Shown in pieces: positions 21,661 through 32,289 of a stretch of 64,000 bases of DNA (position 1 is its first letter; every line of letters begins with the position of its first letter). Under the pieces are notes generated by a model that had not been told where the DNA came from, made no database searches, and saw nothing but the letters and a program-made list of their open reading frames with translations. The position numbers were made by a program, and so were the translations under genes. The stretch covers positions 1 to 64,000 of the forward strand of contig JAJNNY010000089.1 in NCBI GenBank assembly GCA_022453515.1. The letters are read 5' to 3'. The DNA comes from Astrocystis sublimbata (Eukaryota > Ascomycota > Sordariomycetes > Xylariales > Xylariaceae).

Positions 21661-22366
21661 TCACTGTTCTTTGATCATATTGAAAGGGCCTTCCACTTTC
21701 ACGTGTCTGATGTCCTCTGGCATCATGCGAAGCCATTCGACCCAGTTGTCAGTGCTCAGCGACTCTTCCGTGAGCCCAAAACGCAGTGTAAGATGGGGGC
21801 CGTCGTTAGAGTCGACATTTCCGTACCAACTCCTCTGTGCCGAGGATAAGATCCGTCTTTGTGGCGAGGATAGGATCTCGGCTGCTATGCTCTCGAAACG
21901 CTCTTTTACGAATTCAAGATGCGGTATGGTGATATGCGCTGTCTGGGTAGTTGCTGCCTGTGGTGGAGGAGGCCTAGGCATGTGTTTTTTCAGCCCGCGT
22001 CGAGAAGGAAGAGGGGTCCGAATTCGAGTGTCGCTGAGTCGCGTCCTGCTGTCTGTAACCGATTGCGACTGAGGTATAACAGATGTATGAACACCTATCT
22101 CTTGCGAGCTTGGAGGATAGGGCAACCGATTCCGGTCTGTTGTGGTAAGCTTTTGAGATTGCTCTGATGACCGATACTTCTGATCCAGTTCTCCCCAGGA
22201 CATATTGTGGTGGTTTGGATGGCACTTTGTCCGGCACTTTGTGAGTTGGGCCACTACACTGACAGCAGCAACAGAACGGGTAACTTACAGCAACGCGGCG
22301 CCGGCGGCAGTCAGGGCAGGCACCATGCTTCCGTATCAGAGCAGCCTTTTGTCTTGTCGCAGCCAA
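21661..22366 (-). CDS. Zn-cluster-like protein with HPNHHN motif
   Basis: Exon 1 (22289-22366) encodes 26 residues ending CPDCRRRRVA; a 64-nt intron (22225-22288; GTAAGT...AAAG) joins exactly to TGC in exon 2 (21661-22224), giving CPDCRRRRVACHPNHHN. The product is 213 aa. The CxxC-x6-C spacing and basic stretch match the first half of a Zn(II)2Cys6 cluster, but the later cysteines are replaced by a histidine-rich HPNHHN segment, so metal binding would differ from the standard fungal factor. The rest is a Ser/Pro/Thr-rich linker and a C-terminal globular stretch of about 90 residues. Likely nuclear and nucleic-acid-binding by analogy; no partner is indicated. Confidence 0.65.
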
Positions 22367-23470
22367 TAAAGGCCCGGCTCGTTTACGGGTGGCCCTCCGA
22401 CTATTAGAGATCTCGGACCCATCTTTGATGGAGAAGATGGATTGTGGAGGCTCGAACCTATAGACCGTAGTAGCCGAGTCATCGGATGTGACCGACCCTG
22501 ACAGCCGCTGTATCGGGGGTATTGCTCGATGTGGTGGCAGTCGTATCTTTCCATATGGGAGGTGAAGACTGACTGATAGAATGGTTTAGTCACTTCTCTC
22601 CTAGTAGGGGCGCCGAGGGTCCAAGTTGGGCAGCGTGGGCCAGGCGAGGCTGCTGGGTGTTTTGATCGTGTTTCCGAGTGAAATATACTGAGGTCTATGA
22701 TCCGGCTTAGTTGATGATTTATGTAGCTCGCGCAGACTCGGAGCGAGTTGCATCGTTAGGCTGGGCGCTCCTGGTCAAGGTAAACTGGTCGCCTCGGAGT
22801 GAAGGGGCACGACCAAGTATTGGGTCGATCGCCTGCGCCATGGGGTCGCGACGCTGTATCTCGGGTGAAGCCCAATAGTGATGTGGGTGCTGTATTGGGT
22901 GCATAGAACACCACGAGAAAAAGAAAACACGCAGGGCATAATCGAGGAGCAACTCTCGATCGGAGCGAGTGACTACCACCCCGGTCGTTCATTCAGGCGG
23001 ACCGCACCAACCCAACCGATAGGCCAATTCGGCAAGCATGACGGCGGTCTTCTAGATGACCTCGGGAACCAGGATCTCGAAGACGATCTATCAGACACGG
23101 GACAAGCGAGCAAGTTTCCGCCATGTACCTGTCTGTCTGTATGTACACTTCCAGGATATAGTCACTTAATTTGTAGCAGTACTCGAGATGTGGTATTACA
23201 TACCCGATTGTTCGTGTAGAGATACAGAGGAAGCCGATCTCGAGACCCGTTCCATCCTTTTCATCGTATTCGTTCCAACCTCACGATACTTCTGAGGAGC
23301 AGCAGTAGCAACTCTGGCAAGGGTACCCAAGGCAAGCGTTCCACGCCATGGTACCAGATAAGCTGCATGGCGTATGTGATCAGTCCAAGGCAACCAACAC
23401 TGCATGAGATGGCAGCTAACAGAGTAGCATGGGGTGGCACATCTCGGAGGAGAGCAAGGACGAAGACGTA
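22367..23470. other. Intergenic region, no gene seen
   Basis: About 1.1 kb without a supported gene. Several overlapping short frames on both strands have no protein-like character. Confidence 0.3.
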
Positions 23471-23981
23471 CTAGCGAATGCAGTAGCCCGCAAAGGTCGA
23501 CACGGCCCAACCCATGGCGATGAGGAGCCAAGCAGGGAGAACGCCGAGAATGGTGGCGGCACCGAAGATGAGACACCACGCAAAGATGGCCAAAAGGAAA
23601 TACGCAGCCAAAGAAGAATGGTGTAGGCTTAGGATGATATGATGAAGAAACAGTTTGCGATAGGTAGGCAGTTTTTCCAATATTGGGACTGGAGGGGGAG
23701 CCTTTATGGTCTTTAGACTGTCCATTCGATCCTGGAGCGCGCGGTTGCTTCGTTGAAATCGCTCTTGCAGCTCTTCCAGGACGCGAATCCGTTCTTTGAG
23801 TCGTGTGTGTTCATCGTTCCATTGTACTAATTGCGTTCGGGCCCTGAAAAATCAGCCTTGCTTCCCGACGTCTGTGACAATATGCAACCTACGCGAGGAT
23901 GTTCTCCGATAACTGCTCAGATGTTCTCCTTTCGGAGACTTCTACTCGCTCCTCTTGGCTCAGCAACTTTGGAGTGTACAT
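23471..23981 (-). CDS. Coiled-coil, C-terminal membrane protein
   Basis: Two exons, 23893-23981 and 23471-23843, join in phase over a 49-nt intron (GTAGGT...TTCAG) to give 153 aa. Residues 5-70 are a continuous charged helix with heptad spacing (HTRLKERIRVLEELQERFQR), a likely coiled coil. A proline-rich hinge (APPPVPILEKLP) follows. The last 50 residues form two hydrophobic helices (AAYFLLAIFAWCLIFGAA and LPAWLLIAMGWAVSTFAGY). Topology suggests a membrane-anchored oligomer with a cytosolic coil. No named family recognised. It resembles in design, but not clearly in sequence, the coiled-coil ORFs at 1580 and 44979. Confidence 0.62.
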
Positions 23982-24530
23982 GGCAGTAGGTAGTTTCGTT
24001 GGTGTCTCTTCCTCTACAGGTGGTCATAGGCATGGGTTTAAATAGAAAATTGGCTATCACAGGCCGCCACAAGACTTATATATCTCACACCGTGCTTAAG
24101 CTTGCATAGCTAGAGCGATGTCGATGGATGACGAACGTATGCACTAATGCAACTTGGGCCGTGGGCGATGTGACATACCGACTGCCCTACGTATCTACAA
24201 GCAGAAAACATCTTCTCCTTCCCGTGGCCCCAGCGCCATCGCGAGGCGTCCGCTCGTATGTGAAGGATGGAATGAACGAACAGAGTAATGCCTCCCTCTC
24301 CTGTATGTCAACTGCCGTGAGGTGATCATTCCTGAACGCAGCACATCTGTTTAAAAACCAACATGCATGATCCAGTTCGTAGGTGTGATAAAAAAAAACC
24401 CGTAAACGCCAATAGCCATGCTAATGGCTTCTATCATAGCCGGCAGTGCCCAGTCTGGAAGACACATAGTTCGTTGAATAAAATCTTGACACCCACCCGA
24501 GGCTTCGAGAACACAGCGCACCAAACCGAC
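23982..24530. other. Intergenic region, no gene seen
   Basis: Promoter side of the coiled-coil membrane gene and 3' flank of the next minus-strand gene; nothing else recognised. Confidence 0.3.
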
Positions 24531-25227
24531 TTAACATAGGTGGAAGCGTTCGCTTTTGTCATCGTCGGCCTGATATATCTCTTGTACCTTCTGCTTCCAG
24601 GCCTTTATCAAATCATCCTTGGCCCGACATCGCTCTTGTACCTGCTGCTTCCAGGCCTCCATTAGAGATCGACATGTCAACTTTCGTAGATCGTCTTGGC
24701 CGTCGTGATCAAGGTATGTGCAGAGTTGTAGTAGATGTTGGACGAATCGATCTTGGGTCGTAGGAGGGGATGTCTAGCCGTGTCAGCTTGGGATGAAGTA
24801 AAACGAGAGATAGACATACCTCGACATCATGAATCAATAGAGACCATTCGACGCAGAGACGGCAGTATTCATACTCCAGGTGGCGACGATAGGCCTCGCC
24901 CAGCGGCCGGCCGAACTGCTCGACGCCGCTTACGGCATGGCAACGGAATACATTCTTTGCCAGCTGTGTTGCGTAGTATATGCCTTGGAAGCTGCACAGG
25001 TCATCGGGTAGCACCGCGACACGGGCTACACGGGCTTTGCTCGGCGGAAGGCAATGGAGGTCGATCCAGCCTATCGACTGCGCGTCGACGAAGATGGCGA
25101 CTTGGTGGGAGAGGCCATCGGCAGTAGCACTAACAAGATGGAAAGAAATCAACTCGGGAGGAAGAGCGCTTTTGCGCACGCGATGAAAAGACCAGACCGC
25201 AGAGGTGGATGCCATGGCACAGGCCAT
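24531..25227 (-). CDS. Unknown 216-aa protein with WKQ tandem repeat
   Basis: Exons 24820-25227 and 24531-24773 join in phase over a 46-nt intron (GTATGT...CTAG), 216 aa in all. The first 135 residues look globular, with several Cys/Trp (DLHCLPPSKARVARVAVLPD; a YCRLCVEWS helix near the intron). The last 40 residues contain two copies of an 18-residue unit beginning AWKQ(Q/K)VQE; the DNA of the two copies is nearly identical, so the duplication is recent. No domain is recognised and no membrane segment is present. Two in-frame ATGs lie four codons apart at the start; the first is used here. Confidence 0.58.
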
Positions 25228-25672
25228 CTCTTCGGGCTAAGTGGTAATAGAATGGAAAAAGACAGTAATAAGAGGGGGCGCCCTGCTGTTTATGACTACA
25301 AGGCAAACAGCGACCCTGTAAACGCGGCAAGTCTGCAGACAGTGAGACACCGGGAGGCAGGGGGTAAGGACTGTATGATGATTACCAAAACATACACTCG
25401 GTAGGTCAGACCAGACGTCGTCCTCCGGTACTGATTCTGAACAAATGGTATTAATGAAAGAGGAGACAGGGCAGCTAGCTATGCCACCAAATTAAATACA
25501 AAAATAGAAGGGTCAGGCTTTCAGCCAACACGACGCCGTGATACACATCCGAACTACTGATATACTATCATTACATGACAATGCAACAGCCAACATCGGT
25601 ACGTTTGTGGGTCGTAGACGCCGCAGTCTCGTTTCCGGAAGACACGCTATCGCGGGACACCGCCGGGGCTGG
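25228..25672. other. Intergenic region, no gene seen
   Basis: 5' flank of the WKQ gene and 3' flank of the Ras-like gene. Confidence 0.3.
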
Positions 25673-26391
25673 TTAATATATCATCTTGACTATATAGCAA
25701 AATGCCTGTTCCACGTTCAATCTGTACTTTACTAACGTTTCGATGTACTTGAGCCCATTCGTATTGGCGAGGCTTTCCGCTTCACGGTAAAGGACCCGTT
25801 GTTCGGATACCTTATCACATTTGCTGCCCACGATCATGATAGGTCGTTTTGTCGTCCCGGCATTCCACTGCTTCACCTCAAGTACCTTATTGATCAGAGG
25901 CTCTATACTCTGGAAGGAACTCGGCGACGTGGTGCTGAACACTAGTATGAAGCTATCGCACTGACTAATCCAATACTCCTGTAGATCTTGGTATGCTTCC
26001 ATGCCGGCTGTGTCCAGAGACTCTATCTGGTACGGCTGTTTATCAATTCTGAAGAAGTCCTGGTAGGTGTCTTGGATCGTGGGGGTGTACTACCCAGTTC
26101 CGAGCATGATTAGACAAGTGGAAGAAGATAATGAGAGAAACAGCAACATACTTCGTCGAGGAATTGTTTGAGATACAGTTGGCTAAGTAGTTCTGTCTTG
26201 CCGACGTTTTGGGCTCCAAGGACCCCTACTCGGTAAGTTGGACGGCTGGTCTGTATTGTGTACTCGAGCAGTACTGAATAGATCCGTGTGGGGAGAGGCA
26301 ACGTTGGGCAAGAAGCAGGCTGTGAACAAGGCCGCAGATAGAGTAGCAATCGATAGAAAGAAAGAGGACATAGCACGTCGAAAGTGCACAT
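25673..26391 (-). CDS. Divergent Ras-like small GTPase
   Basis: Exons 26152-26391 and 25673-26089 join in phase over a 62-nt intron (GTATGT...GTAG), 218 aa. Motifs in order: P-loop GAQNVGKTE (about residues 61-69), switch I YTPTIQDTY with the conserved Thr, G3 DTAGMEAY (Met where Ras has Gln61), G4 SKCDK (Ser for the Asn of NKxD) and G5 ETLVK (for ETSAK). Loss of the switch II Gln normally removes intrinsic hydrolysis, and the G4 change should weaken guanine specificity. The protein stops right after the last helix with no hypervariable tail or CAAX box, so it cannot be prenylated there. About 50 residues precede the fold. It may be a specialised regulator or the start of decay. The ATG at 26391 is uncertain. 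Confidence 0.8.
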
Positions 26392-26978
26392 TCGCCGTCT
26401 GCAATCTTATACCGATGGCAACCTGGTTAAGACACTGGTTGATAGTAGCTGCTTATCGCATGGGTCCGTGGTACGTTCCAGCTCGCTTGCCGTATTGCTG
26501 TCATGACGCCAAAAGAAGCTGGCGTATTCTTGACGATCGATCTGGCAAGCACTTTACCCTGTCTATATCCGGATGCCGCATTACTGTGCAAGCGGCCCGA
26601 ATCTCGACCTTGGGAGCGAAGCTGGGTGTGTGGGTCTGGTCACGACCGTGGTGTGAAGGAGTAGCCGGTATCCCATGTCCACCATGTACGTACTGCGCAC
26701 TTGTATCCAGAGCCCTGAGACCAGAACTGCTCGGATGGGTGTGCTTCAGCTCCAATTTCGGGATGTGCTGGATGCATAGTGTCGCCCGTGGTCTTGCATT
26801 AGCGTTGTGGCCGTAGACAGCCAACCCCTACGCCTATTCTACGTAGAATAGGCGTAGGGGTTGGCTGTCCCCGTTCTTGTTGATTAGCCAGCTTGCCGTT
26901 CACGATTATGAGTACTGGCCCTTCTCCCATCCTCGGTATTCTCAAGATCAAGCATACCGCGAGGTGAGAACACTTTCT
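26392..26978. other. Intergenic region containing a perfect palindrome
   Basis: No gene. Contains the 54-bp palindrome described separately. Confidence 0.4.
26816..26869. repeat. Perfect 54-bp palindrome without a loop
   Basis: The left arm 26816-26842 and right arm 26843-26869 are exact reverse complements over 27 bp, with the centre TTCTAC|GTAGAA and no spacer. The arm reads GACAGCCAACCCCTACGCCT followed by ATTCTAC. The next outer pair (A against C) does not match, so the symmetry ends sharply. It lies between the Ras-like gene (minus) and the next plus-strand gene, about 110 bp before the latter's ATG. Confidence 0.95.
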
Positions 26979-27962
26979 ATGGTCGATTCCAACTTGATGG
27001 GGTGGCCAGAGCAAACCACTGTACGTTTGTCGCGCCGGTCACATATTGCAGATCTCATCATATGCTCGTGCCCTTTCGTTCGGGACGGTGAGACATACCA
27101 CGATTGTGCTGGGCGCTACTCTATATGTTGTCATAACTTTCCCACGGCGGAGATCAAGGATAGATTCAAGGAGAAGTGCCGTGCCTTATTCGGAGACGGC
27201 CGATGGCTTGATCGAGGGTGGGTGGGCAAGTCCTGTCGCGCTCTTGCCGGAGACTAACACGCCGCAGTTGTGACTTTCAGCTGTCTGGCGATCTCGTCTG
27301 CCCCGTACCAACAGTATCTCCTACAGGGCCGAGCCACTTGGTCGAACCCGTAGAGAAATTTGTTGCCAAGGTCACCAAGGGTATGCAGAAGATTGGGGAG
27401 CAGGAACCGAAGAGAGGCAGTTCGAGCACGAGCAACATTGGTGTGAATCTGATGGAGCTCCAACAAAAAGCTAGACAAGATGGCACTGTGACTCTGGAGC
27501 AGTATCTGAACGATGTCGCGAAAGGTACGTCCGATACGGCCTGGTTAGCCACCATGTACGCTCGCTACATGGGCTACCACCGCCGCTGTATCGATTCATC
27601 GCATCTCCAATCGGGGGATTTCTATGCGGAGAGAAAGGTCAAAGACAGAGAGAAGGTCTGTAACGTGACGGCTCGCGTGGTAAACAAGCTATATCCTCAT
27701 TGGGGAGTGTCCTCAAGCCTTGTGTTTAATGCGCTACGAGGTATGAGTACTGCTGTCTCAGCGTCTGCTATACGCTGACCATGCCACTACAGAAACGAGA
27801 TTCAAAGCCTCGTTCCTCGAATCTGTTGGCAATACTGAACTCGACACAGTTGCAGATCTGGTTATTGATTCTCTCTTGGGCACCGAGCTCAACCTTACAA
27901 TCTTAGCAGATACGCCAGTCATTAACCCGACTTTCTTCCTCGCCGTCTTCATGTGTCGATAG
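26979..27962 (+). CDS. Unknown protein, three exons, possibly truncated
   Basis: Exons 26979-27217, 27268-27740 and 27793-27962 join in phase (introns GTGGGT...CGCAG with a CTAAC branch, and GTATGA...ACAG) into a protein of 293 aa. The N-terminal part is Cys-rich (ICSCPFV, HDCAGRYSICCHNF) and then helical (KDRFKEKCRALFG). The rest is helical with YARYMGYHRRC and a run of regular amphipathic helices. No domain is recognised. Reading ends at TAG after MCR. A good intron (GTAAGC at 27962 to CAG at 28009) follows that splits this very codon, and it is TAG spliced or unspliced; a protein-like frame continues behind it to 28124. One C-to-T change would explain the stop. Confidence 0.5.
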
Positions 27963-28009
27963 TAAGCCGATGATGTTTTACGCCCGGCATTCTGAGCTGA
28001 CCTAATCAG

Positions 28010-28124
28010 GTACTCGGACATCTGCAGGGATATTGGACTTGGAACTTTTGCCGACCTCGACCTTCAAGACGAGATCGATACCACTGTACAACAACTGGGT
28101 CACCTTGGGTTAGAATGCGGATAG
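28010..28124 (+). other. Exon-like frame behind a split stop codon
   Basis: In the phase set by the preceding intron this stretch reads as a coherent acidic helix (RDIGLGTFADLDLQDEIDTT) and ends at a TAG. It looks like the original last exon of the gene at 26979, now beyond a stop. Confidence 0.4.
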
Positions 28125-28456
28125 GTCCCACTCTCGACTCTCCTCGCGAAATCAGGGATGGCATGCGAGCCAGACGGCAAAGGCTATCTGGCTGTACGCC
28201 TCGGCCGATCGCCTTCTCCTTCGATAGCAACGTGTAGCCAATATTCCAGCGAACCTGGTTCACTTACTAAGGACGGGGACGAAACAATGGCAGAATCATC
28301 CTTTGACGCCGATACTATCGGAAATGCAAGTTTTCGCCTTACTATTGCGTGTTGACAAGCAAGACTAAGACTGCATATAGGACTCCCCTCAGTTCGATCT
28401 TTTTCATCGTAGCCATGTTGAGGACCTTGCAGGCCAACTAGTCGAGCCAACCGAGT
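28125..28456. other. Intergenic region, no gene seen
   Basis: Between the preceding plus-strand exon and the convergent pseudogene; nothing recognised. Confidence 0.3.
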
Positions 28457-29056
28457 TCAGCTTTGTCCCCCAGGATCTCGAGTGGGAGCCTCTTGATGAT
28501 GTACCCTTAATGGGTAGTCAATAGGGTGTTCCATGCCGATGAACGAAATGCCCCCGCCGGACACTTTGGCCACTTCACCCTCCTCTAACAAGTAGATATA
28601 CCCAACCCTCCACTCACATTCCATAACGTCATTCGCGGACTGTACAGTGACCACCGGCTTAGTGGTCGCGCCTTTCGTCGTGTGGTCAGATTGGCAGGGT
28701 GGTGCGACGGCTAGGAGTACGTAACAGTGGGAAGGAGGGCCTAGAGCCGGGAAGCTGTTGCCGCTCTTGAGCCATAACAGATCGGGGCCCTTCGTATGAG
28801 GCCTTAGGCGGTACTCTTTCGCCTGCGCGAAGTCACGGATCTTCCTTGGCTTTTTACGATCAGATGGGCTGTAACATTCTCTCAGGCTACTTACCAATCT
28901 GTCCTTGTTGTATTTGCGAATTATGTTCTTTAGTATCTCGGGCAACTTGTCCGCTAATAATCTGAAGTTCCCATTTGGCAGCCGCTCAAGCTCTTCTAGC
29001 TAATATCGCCACGTTCCAAAATACTGGAATTCAGGCGATGTTTCGATAATGAACAT
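28457..29056 (-). pseudogene. Unknown protein with one nonsense codon
   Basis: An open frame of 162 codons (28457-28945) extends upstream in the same frame to an ATG at 29056, interrupted only by TAG at codon 19 (29000-29002). Without the stop the product would be about 199 aa: a basic helical start, a beta-rich middle (SHCYVLLAVAPPC) and a C-terminal stretch with VMECEWRVGYIYLLEEGEVA. No family is recognised. CAG to TAG by one C-to-T change, or TGG to TAG, would explain the break. A shorter product could begin at an internal ATG, but the first in-frame ATG lies near the 3' end. Confidence 0.5.
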
Positions 29057-29456
29057 TGCTAAGTAGAATGAGCATGAGTAAAATATAGAGAAAGGAAAGA
29101 TCGCGACCTTTGCATGATCAATTGCTCGCTTTATACTTGTTCCGCAACGTGGTTGAGTCTGGTTGACTCACCATTTCGAAGCTGGACTAGAAATGTGGAC
29201 CAATTATAAGCCAATCATAGACGCCCAACCAGCAAGGCACGTGATAGCAGTTGAAGTCGGTAAGAAATAACACCATGTTATTTTGAGTTTGAGTTACAAT
29301 AACTATATGAAATAACTAAATGCTCGAATGTTGAATTCGAAGGCGAACTTCCGAGAAGAAGATATCCCATCACCGTCACGAAGTGTTTCCGTTCTGGTCT
29401 TCGGACTAGGGACATGATATCAGTAATGAGATCAATATGAAAGGAATTGTGCCAGA
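29057..29456. other. Intergenic region, no gene seen
   Basis: AT-rich flank; no feature supported. Confidence 0.3.
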
Positions 29457-29612
29457 CTATACCTCTTCGGTCCTCTTGAAGCCAAGGTCTTCTAGAGTTT
29501 TGTTGTCACATTCGGTAAGATCGTCAGGGCTTCCATTCTGCTCCTCCTTGTCCTTCTTGCCAGTATGGTTCTTGGTGGTGTTGGAATCATTTTTTTGATC
29601 GTTATCAGACAT
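29457..29612 (-). CDS. Short hydrophilic protein, 51 aa
   Basis: A small ORF with ATG at 29612 and TAG at 29457-29459. It is almost entirely polar (MSDNDQKNDSNTTKNHTGKK, then KDKEEQNG and LTECDNKTLEDLGF) and would be disordered. Unlike the surrounding AT-rich DNA it shows coherent codon choice. The end GAG|GTATAG could be a splice donor, so a further exon is possible. Not recognised; intrinsically disordered stress-type proteins have this look. Confidence 0.35.
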   Translation of the reverse strand: MSDNDQKNDSNTTKNHTGKKDKEEQNGSPDDLTECDNKTLEDLGFKRTEEV

Positions 29613-31001
29613 CCTGGGTAGATCTAAGGGAAGAAATGAGTGGATGGTTTATGTACAGCACACACTTCATGCTTACCTAGTTTCCAGGTGTTTGGACGCT
29701 TTCCGTAACACGATGAGCGGATGTTTTTCTGAAGTTTCAACTATTGTAGTAGAATATGAATTAAGACTCTGAGTAGCTGGCTGAATCCTTCACCTGGGAC
29801 AGTCATTGGAGATGAGAGTATACTTTATACTTCCAGAGACTATTGAAGGTAGGCACTCTCTCTCCAGATCAAGCCCATAGCGAAGTTGACCTCCTGCCCG
29901 ATGAGCTGCTCTGCATAAGTCTAGCTCACCACGAGACCTGGCTATTCATTGTGACATCAAATAAACTCTCCATACATTTCACCAAAAAACACACCGTAGA
30001 TATTAATACCCTGTCAATAACCCTGTAGAGACAATCACTAGCTGCATAATGTTCCCTAAAAGACAAATCCACATCCTTAGCGAAGGAATTCTTTGTCCAG
30101 TGAATCAAGCAATAGGAGGATGCATGAAGTGCCAACAGTCAAATAGGATGACATTGCCAATTGTCATGGTTTTATTGTTTAGTCGAGATTTGCAATCGCG
30201 GGCCTGCCCTGTACTGGCTATTGGGATAGAACAGTGCATCAAAATGGTTGAGGGCTAAGTTGGCTGCAGATTATCTCACGAGATGTCGAACTTAAGAAAG
30301 TCAATAAAGATATCCATATTATTGGCAATTTAAAGAATTCATTATCACCAACTGGATCCATTGTTCACCTTCAGCTGTGCACTATATAACACCAAGAACT
30401 GTGGTAAATGGATTAAATTCTTAGTTGATACTTTGTGAATGCATTCAGGAAGCTAACACTTCTCGATTAAATGTCAAATAACATTCGATTACTATATTAA
30501 GTCCATAAATAAGAACAATTAAGCTTATCGGTGAACCGTCTCACATCGCACTATGTCGCATGATTATTATAACGGCATCAATAAGGGTAATAATAGAGGC
30601 ATCAAGGAAGGCATCAAGGAAGGCATCAAGGAAGGCATTAATGACGGCACTGGAAGGGGACGATGAGTGGGGTAGTATCACGTGATACAAACGCAAAGTG
30701 ACTAATCTAATCGATACTGAATCTTGCACCTGACCAAGTTATTCTGTAGTACCCCGCCTTAAGGGTTTGCTTCAAAATTTTGAGGACGACTATGTTAGCA
30801 AAACTTGAACATCAGTGCCCAACGCGATCAGGTATCAACGTTTATAATATAGCACTCTAACGAAATTATGAAAAATACTCAGCTTCCAGGTCAAGAGGCA
30901 GGCAATCAACGGCTTATGTCCTAGGAAATTGGGCCTAGAAGTAGGTGTCTATATCGAAAAGAAACGAATAATTTAGCTCACTTTGTCCTAGGAGAACATC
31001 A
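29613..31001. other. AT-rich stretch, no gene seen
   Basis: Roughly 1.4 kb without a supported gene. Holds a small 12-bp tandem repeat near 30599. Confidence 0.35.
30597..30639. repeat. 12-bp tandem repeat, about 3.5 units
   Basis: GGCATCAAGGAA is repeated head to tail three times and then starts again as GGCATTAATG. Being a multiple of three it keeps an FLDA-type peptide repeat open on the minus strand, but that short frame is not a convincing gene. Confidence 0.8.
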
Positions 31002-31283
31002 TTGACTACGATCGAGGCCGAACATCAACCCACCCACAACATAGAAATGCCTAGCATCGGAGAAGATGCATTACATGGAATCAAAGAAAACATTCAAGGA
31101 AGTCATACGTTCACGGTCGGCAACCAGACTACTGTTATTGCGGAAGGCATGATGATTCTCATCTACGGCCAAGGTGAAACGCACGCAAGGTGGCACGGAA
31201 AAACTACAGGAGAAACTGGCCAGTCTGTAACACCAGGATGCAGAGTTCAGGTTTATAACACAAGTGTACAGTTTCGAACTTGA
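31002..31283 (+). CDS. Short unknown protein, probably a terminal exon
   Basis: Open frame of 93 codons ending in TGA at 31281. The frame stays open back to a TAGGAG acceptor-like site at about 30990, so this is likely the last exon of a gene whose first exon was not found (a candidate MKNTQLP start near 30870 does not join in phase). The peptide is polar with a GNQTTVIAEGMMILIYG segment and further GxT turns, a pattern of alternating hydrophobic and G/N/T residues suggestive of beta structure. No domain recognised. Convergent with the pseudogene ending at 31298, only 15 bp away. Confidence 0.35.
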   Translation: MTTIEAEHQPTHNIEMPSIGEDALHGIKENIQGSHTFTVGNQTTVIAEGMMILIYGQGETHARWHGKTTGETGQSVTPGCRVQVYNTSVQFRT

Positions 31284-31297
31284 TGTACAATCAGTTC

Positions 31298-32267
31298 TTA
31301 AACTGGAACTTGTTCTGCAGATGACTCGAAGTTCAGCTCTTGAATAATTTCCAAACCCTCATCATATCCCACTCGCACGAGAAATAAGATATCTTGTATA
31401 TTAGTGTCGGGGATCAATGCCATGATGCAATCTGTGCGTGCTATCGTAGAGCCTGACAGACGGTCTCTGTGACGTTCCCAACTCCATTGACGACTTGCTT
31501 TCATGCCCATTAAAAGCCTCGAGGACATGATGACAGGATCTAGTCGGGAAGTCGTTGCTGCGAAGAAATGGAAAACGACTATATACAATAAGCTCGCATT
31601 CCGGGCAAGTCGACTGCGTCAACTTACCTTTTGGATTGAGATCTGGCATGCCAGGAGATGCTTCCGTTGGTATATTAGGGGGTGATTGATTTATGACCTG
31701 CTGTGTTGCGGCTCGGTTTTGATCAACCAATTCTATTCTCGTTAGCAAGGAGCGGAGTTCTTGAAGTGACTACCGACCTAATAGTTCACGGCTGATGTCA
31801 TTTTCAGTTCCTCCACAGGCAGTTCGAATTGTATCTAACATCTTCTCTCTGAGGGGCGGGAAGATAATGCAGTCAGAAGTGATAGATTTAAAAACCAGCT
31901 CTACAAATATCTTCCCAAGGGCATTTTCTTGAATATTCTTATGGGCGGTATTCGTCAAGGTAAAACAAATAAGCATAAAGAGATTAAGCGCTTGATGGGC
32001 CTTTAGAGTAGCTCGGTGAATGAAAGGTAGAATCGGTATAGCTTCCTCGTCCCTTGCAAGTATTTTCCGTATATTATCCTTAAATGTCTTCTTCGAGGAG
32101 CGTTTACCGTACGAATGCAAGGTCAACGTTCTAAGAATGGTCAAGTTGCGATCAATGTCTTTACGTAGTTGCGAGAAGGCTTTAGCTGCTTATAGCCGCA
32201 TTAGATGGACATCAAGGCTGATGTCGAGGCCGAACAATGATTTGTCACCATCAATAGAGAATTCCAT
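31298..32267 (-). pseudogene. Three-exon unknown gene with nonsense codon 26
   Basis: Exons 31778-32267, 31628-31732 and 31298-31539 join in phase (introns GTCGGT...ATAG 45 nt with GCTAAC, and GTAAGT...CTAG 88 nt) to 279 codons. One stop interrupts them: TAA at codon 26 (32190-32192), one C-to-T change from CAA. The reading is an all-helical N-terminal region (AAKAFSQLRKDIDRN...IHRATLKAHQALNLF), a Pro/Gln-rich linker and a C-terminal WERHRDRLSGSTIARTDC...RVGYDEGLEIIQELNF section. The helical start resembles N-terminal domains of fungal STAND/NLR-type proteins, but I cannot assign it. The stop makes it a probable pseudogene; initiation downstream is possible. Confidence 0.55.
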
Positions 32268-32289
32268 ATCGTCGACCGTGTGCGTCGCT

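Noticed and set aside
26877..26978. Upstream extension of the 26979 gene in the same frame
   Set aside because: The frame is open but has no ATG before 26979.
30597..30639. Possible CRISPR-like or satellite array
   Set aside because: Only three to four 12-bp head-to-tail units with no spacers in a eukaryotic context.
31080..31200. Possible HET-s-like amyloid motif in the GNQTTV...ILIYG peptide
   Set aside because: The spacing does not fit the 21-residue HET-s repeats or the other amyloid motifs well enough to claim.
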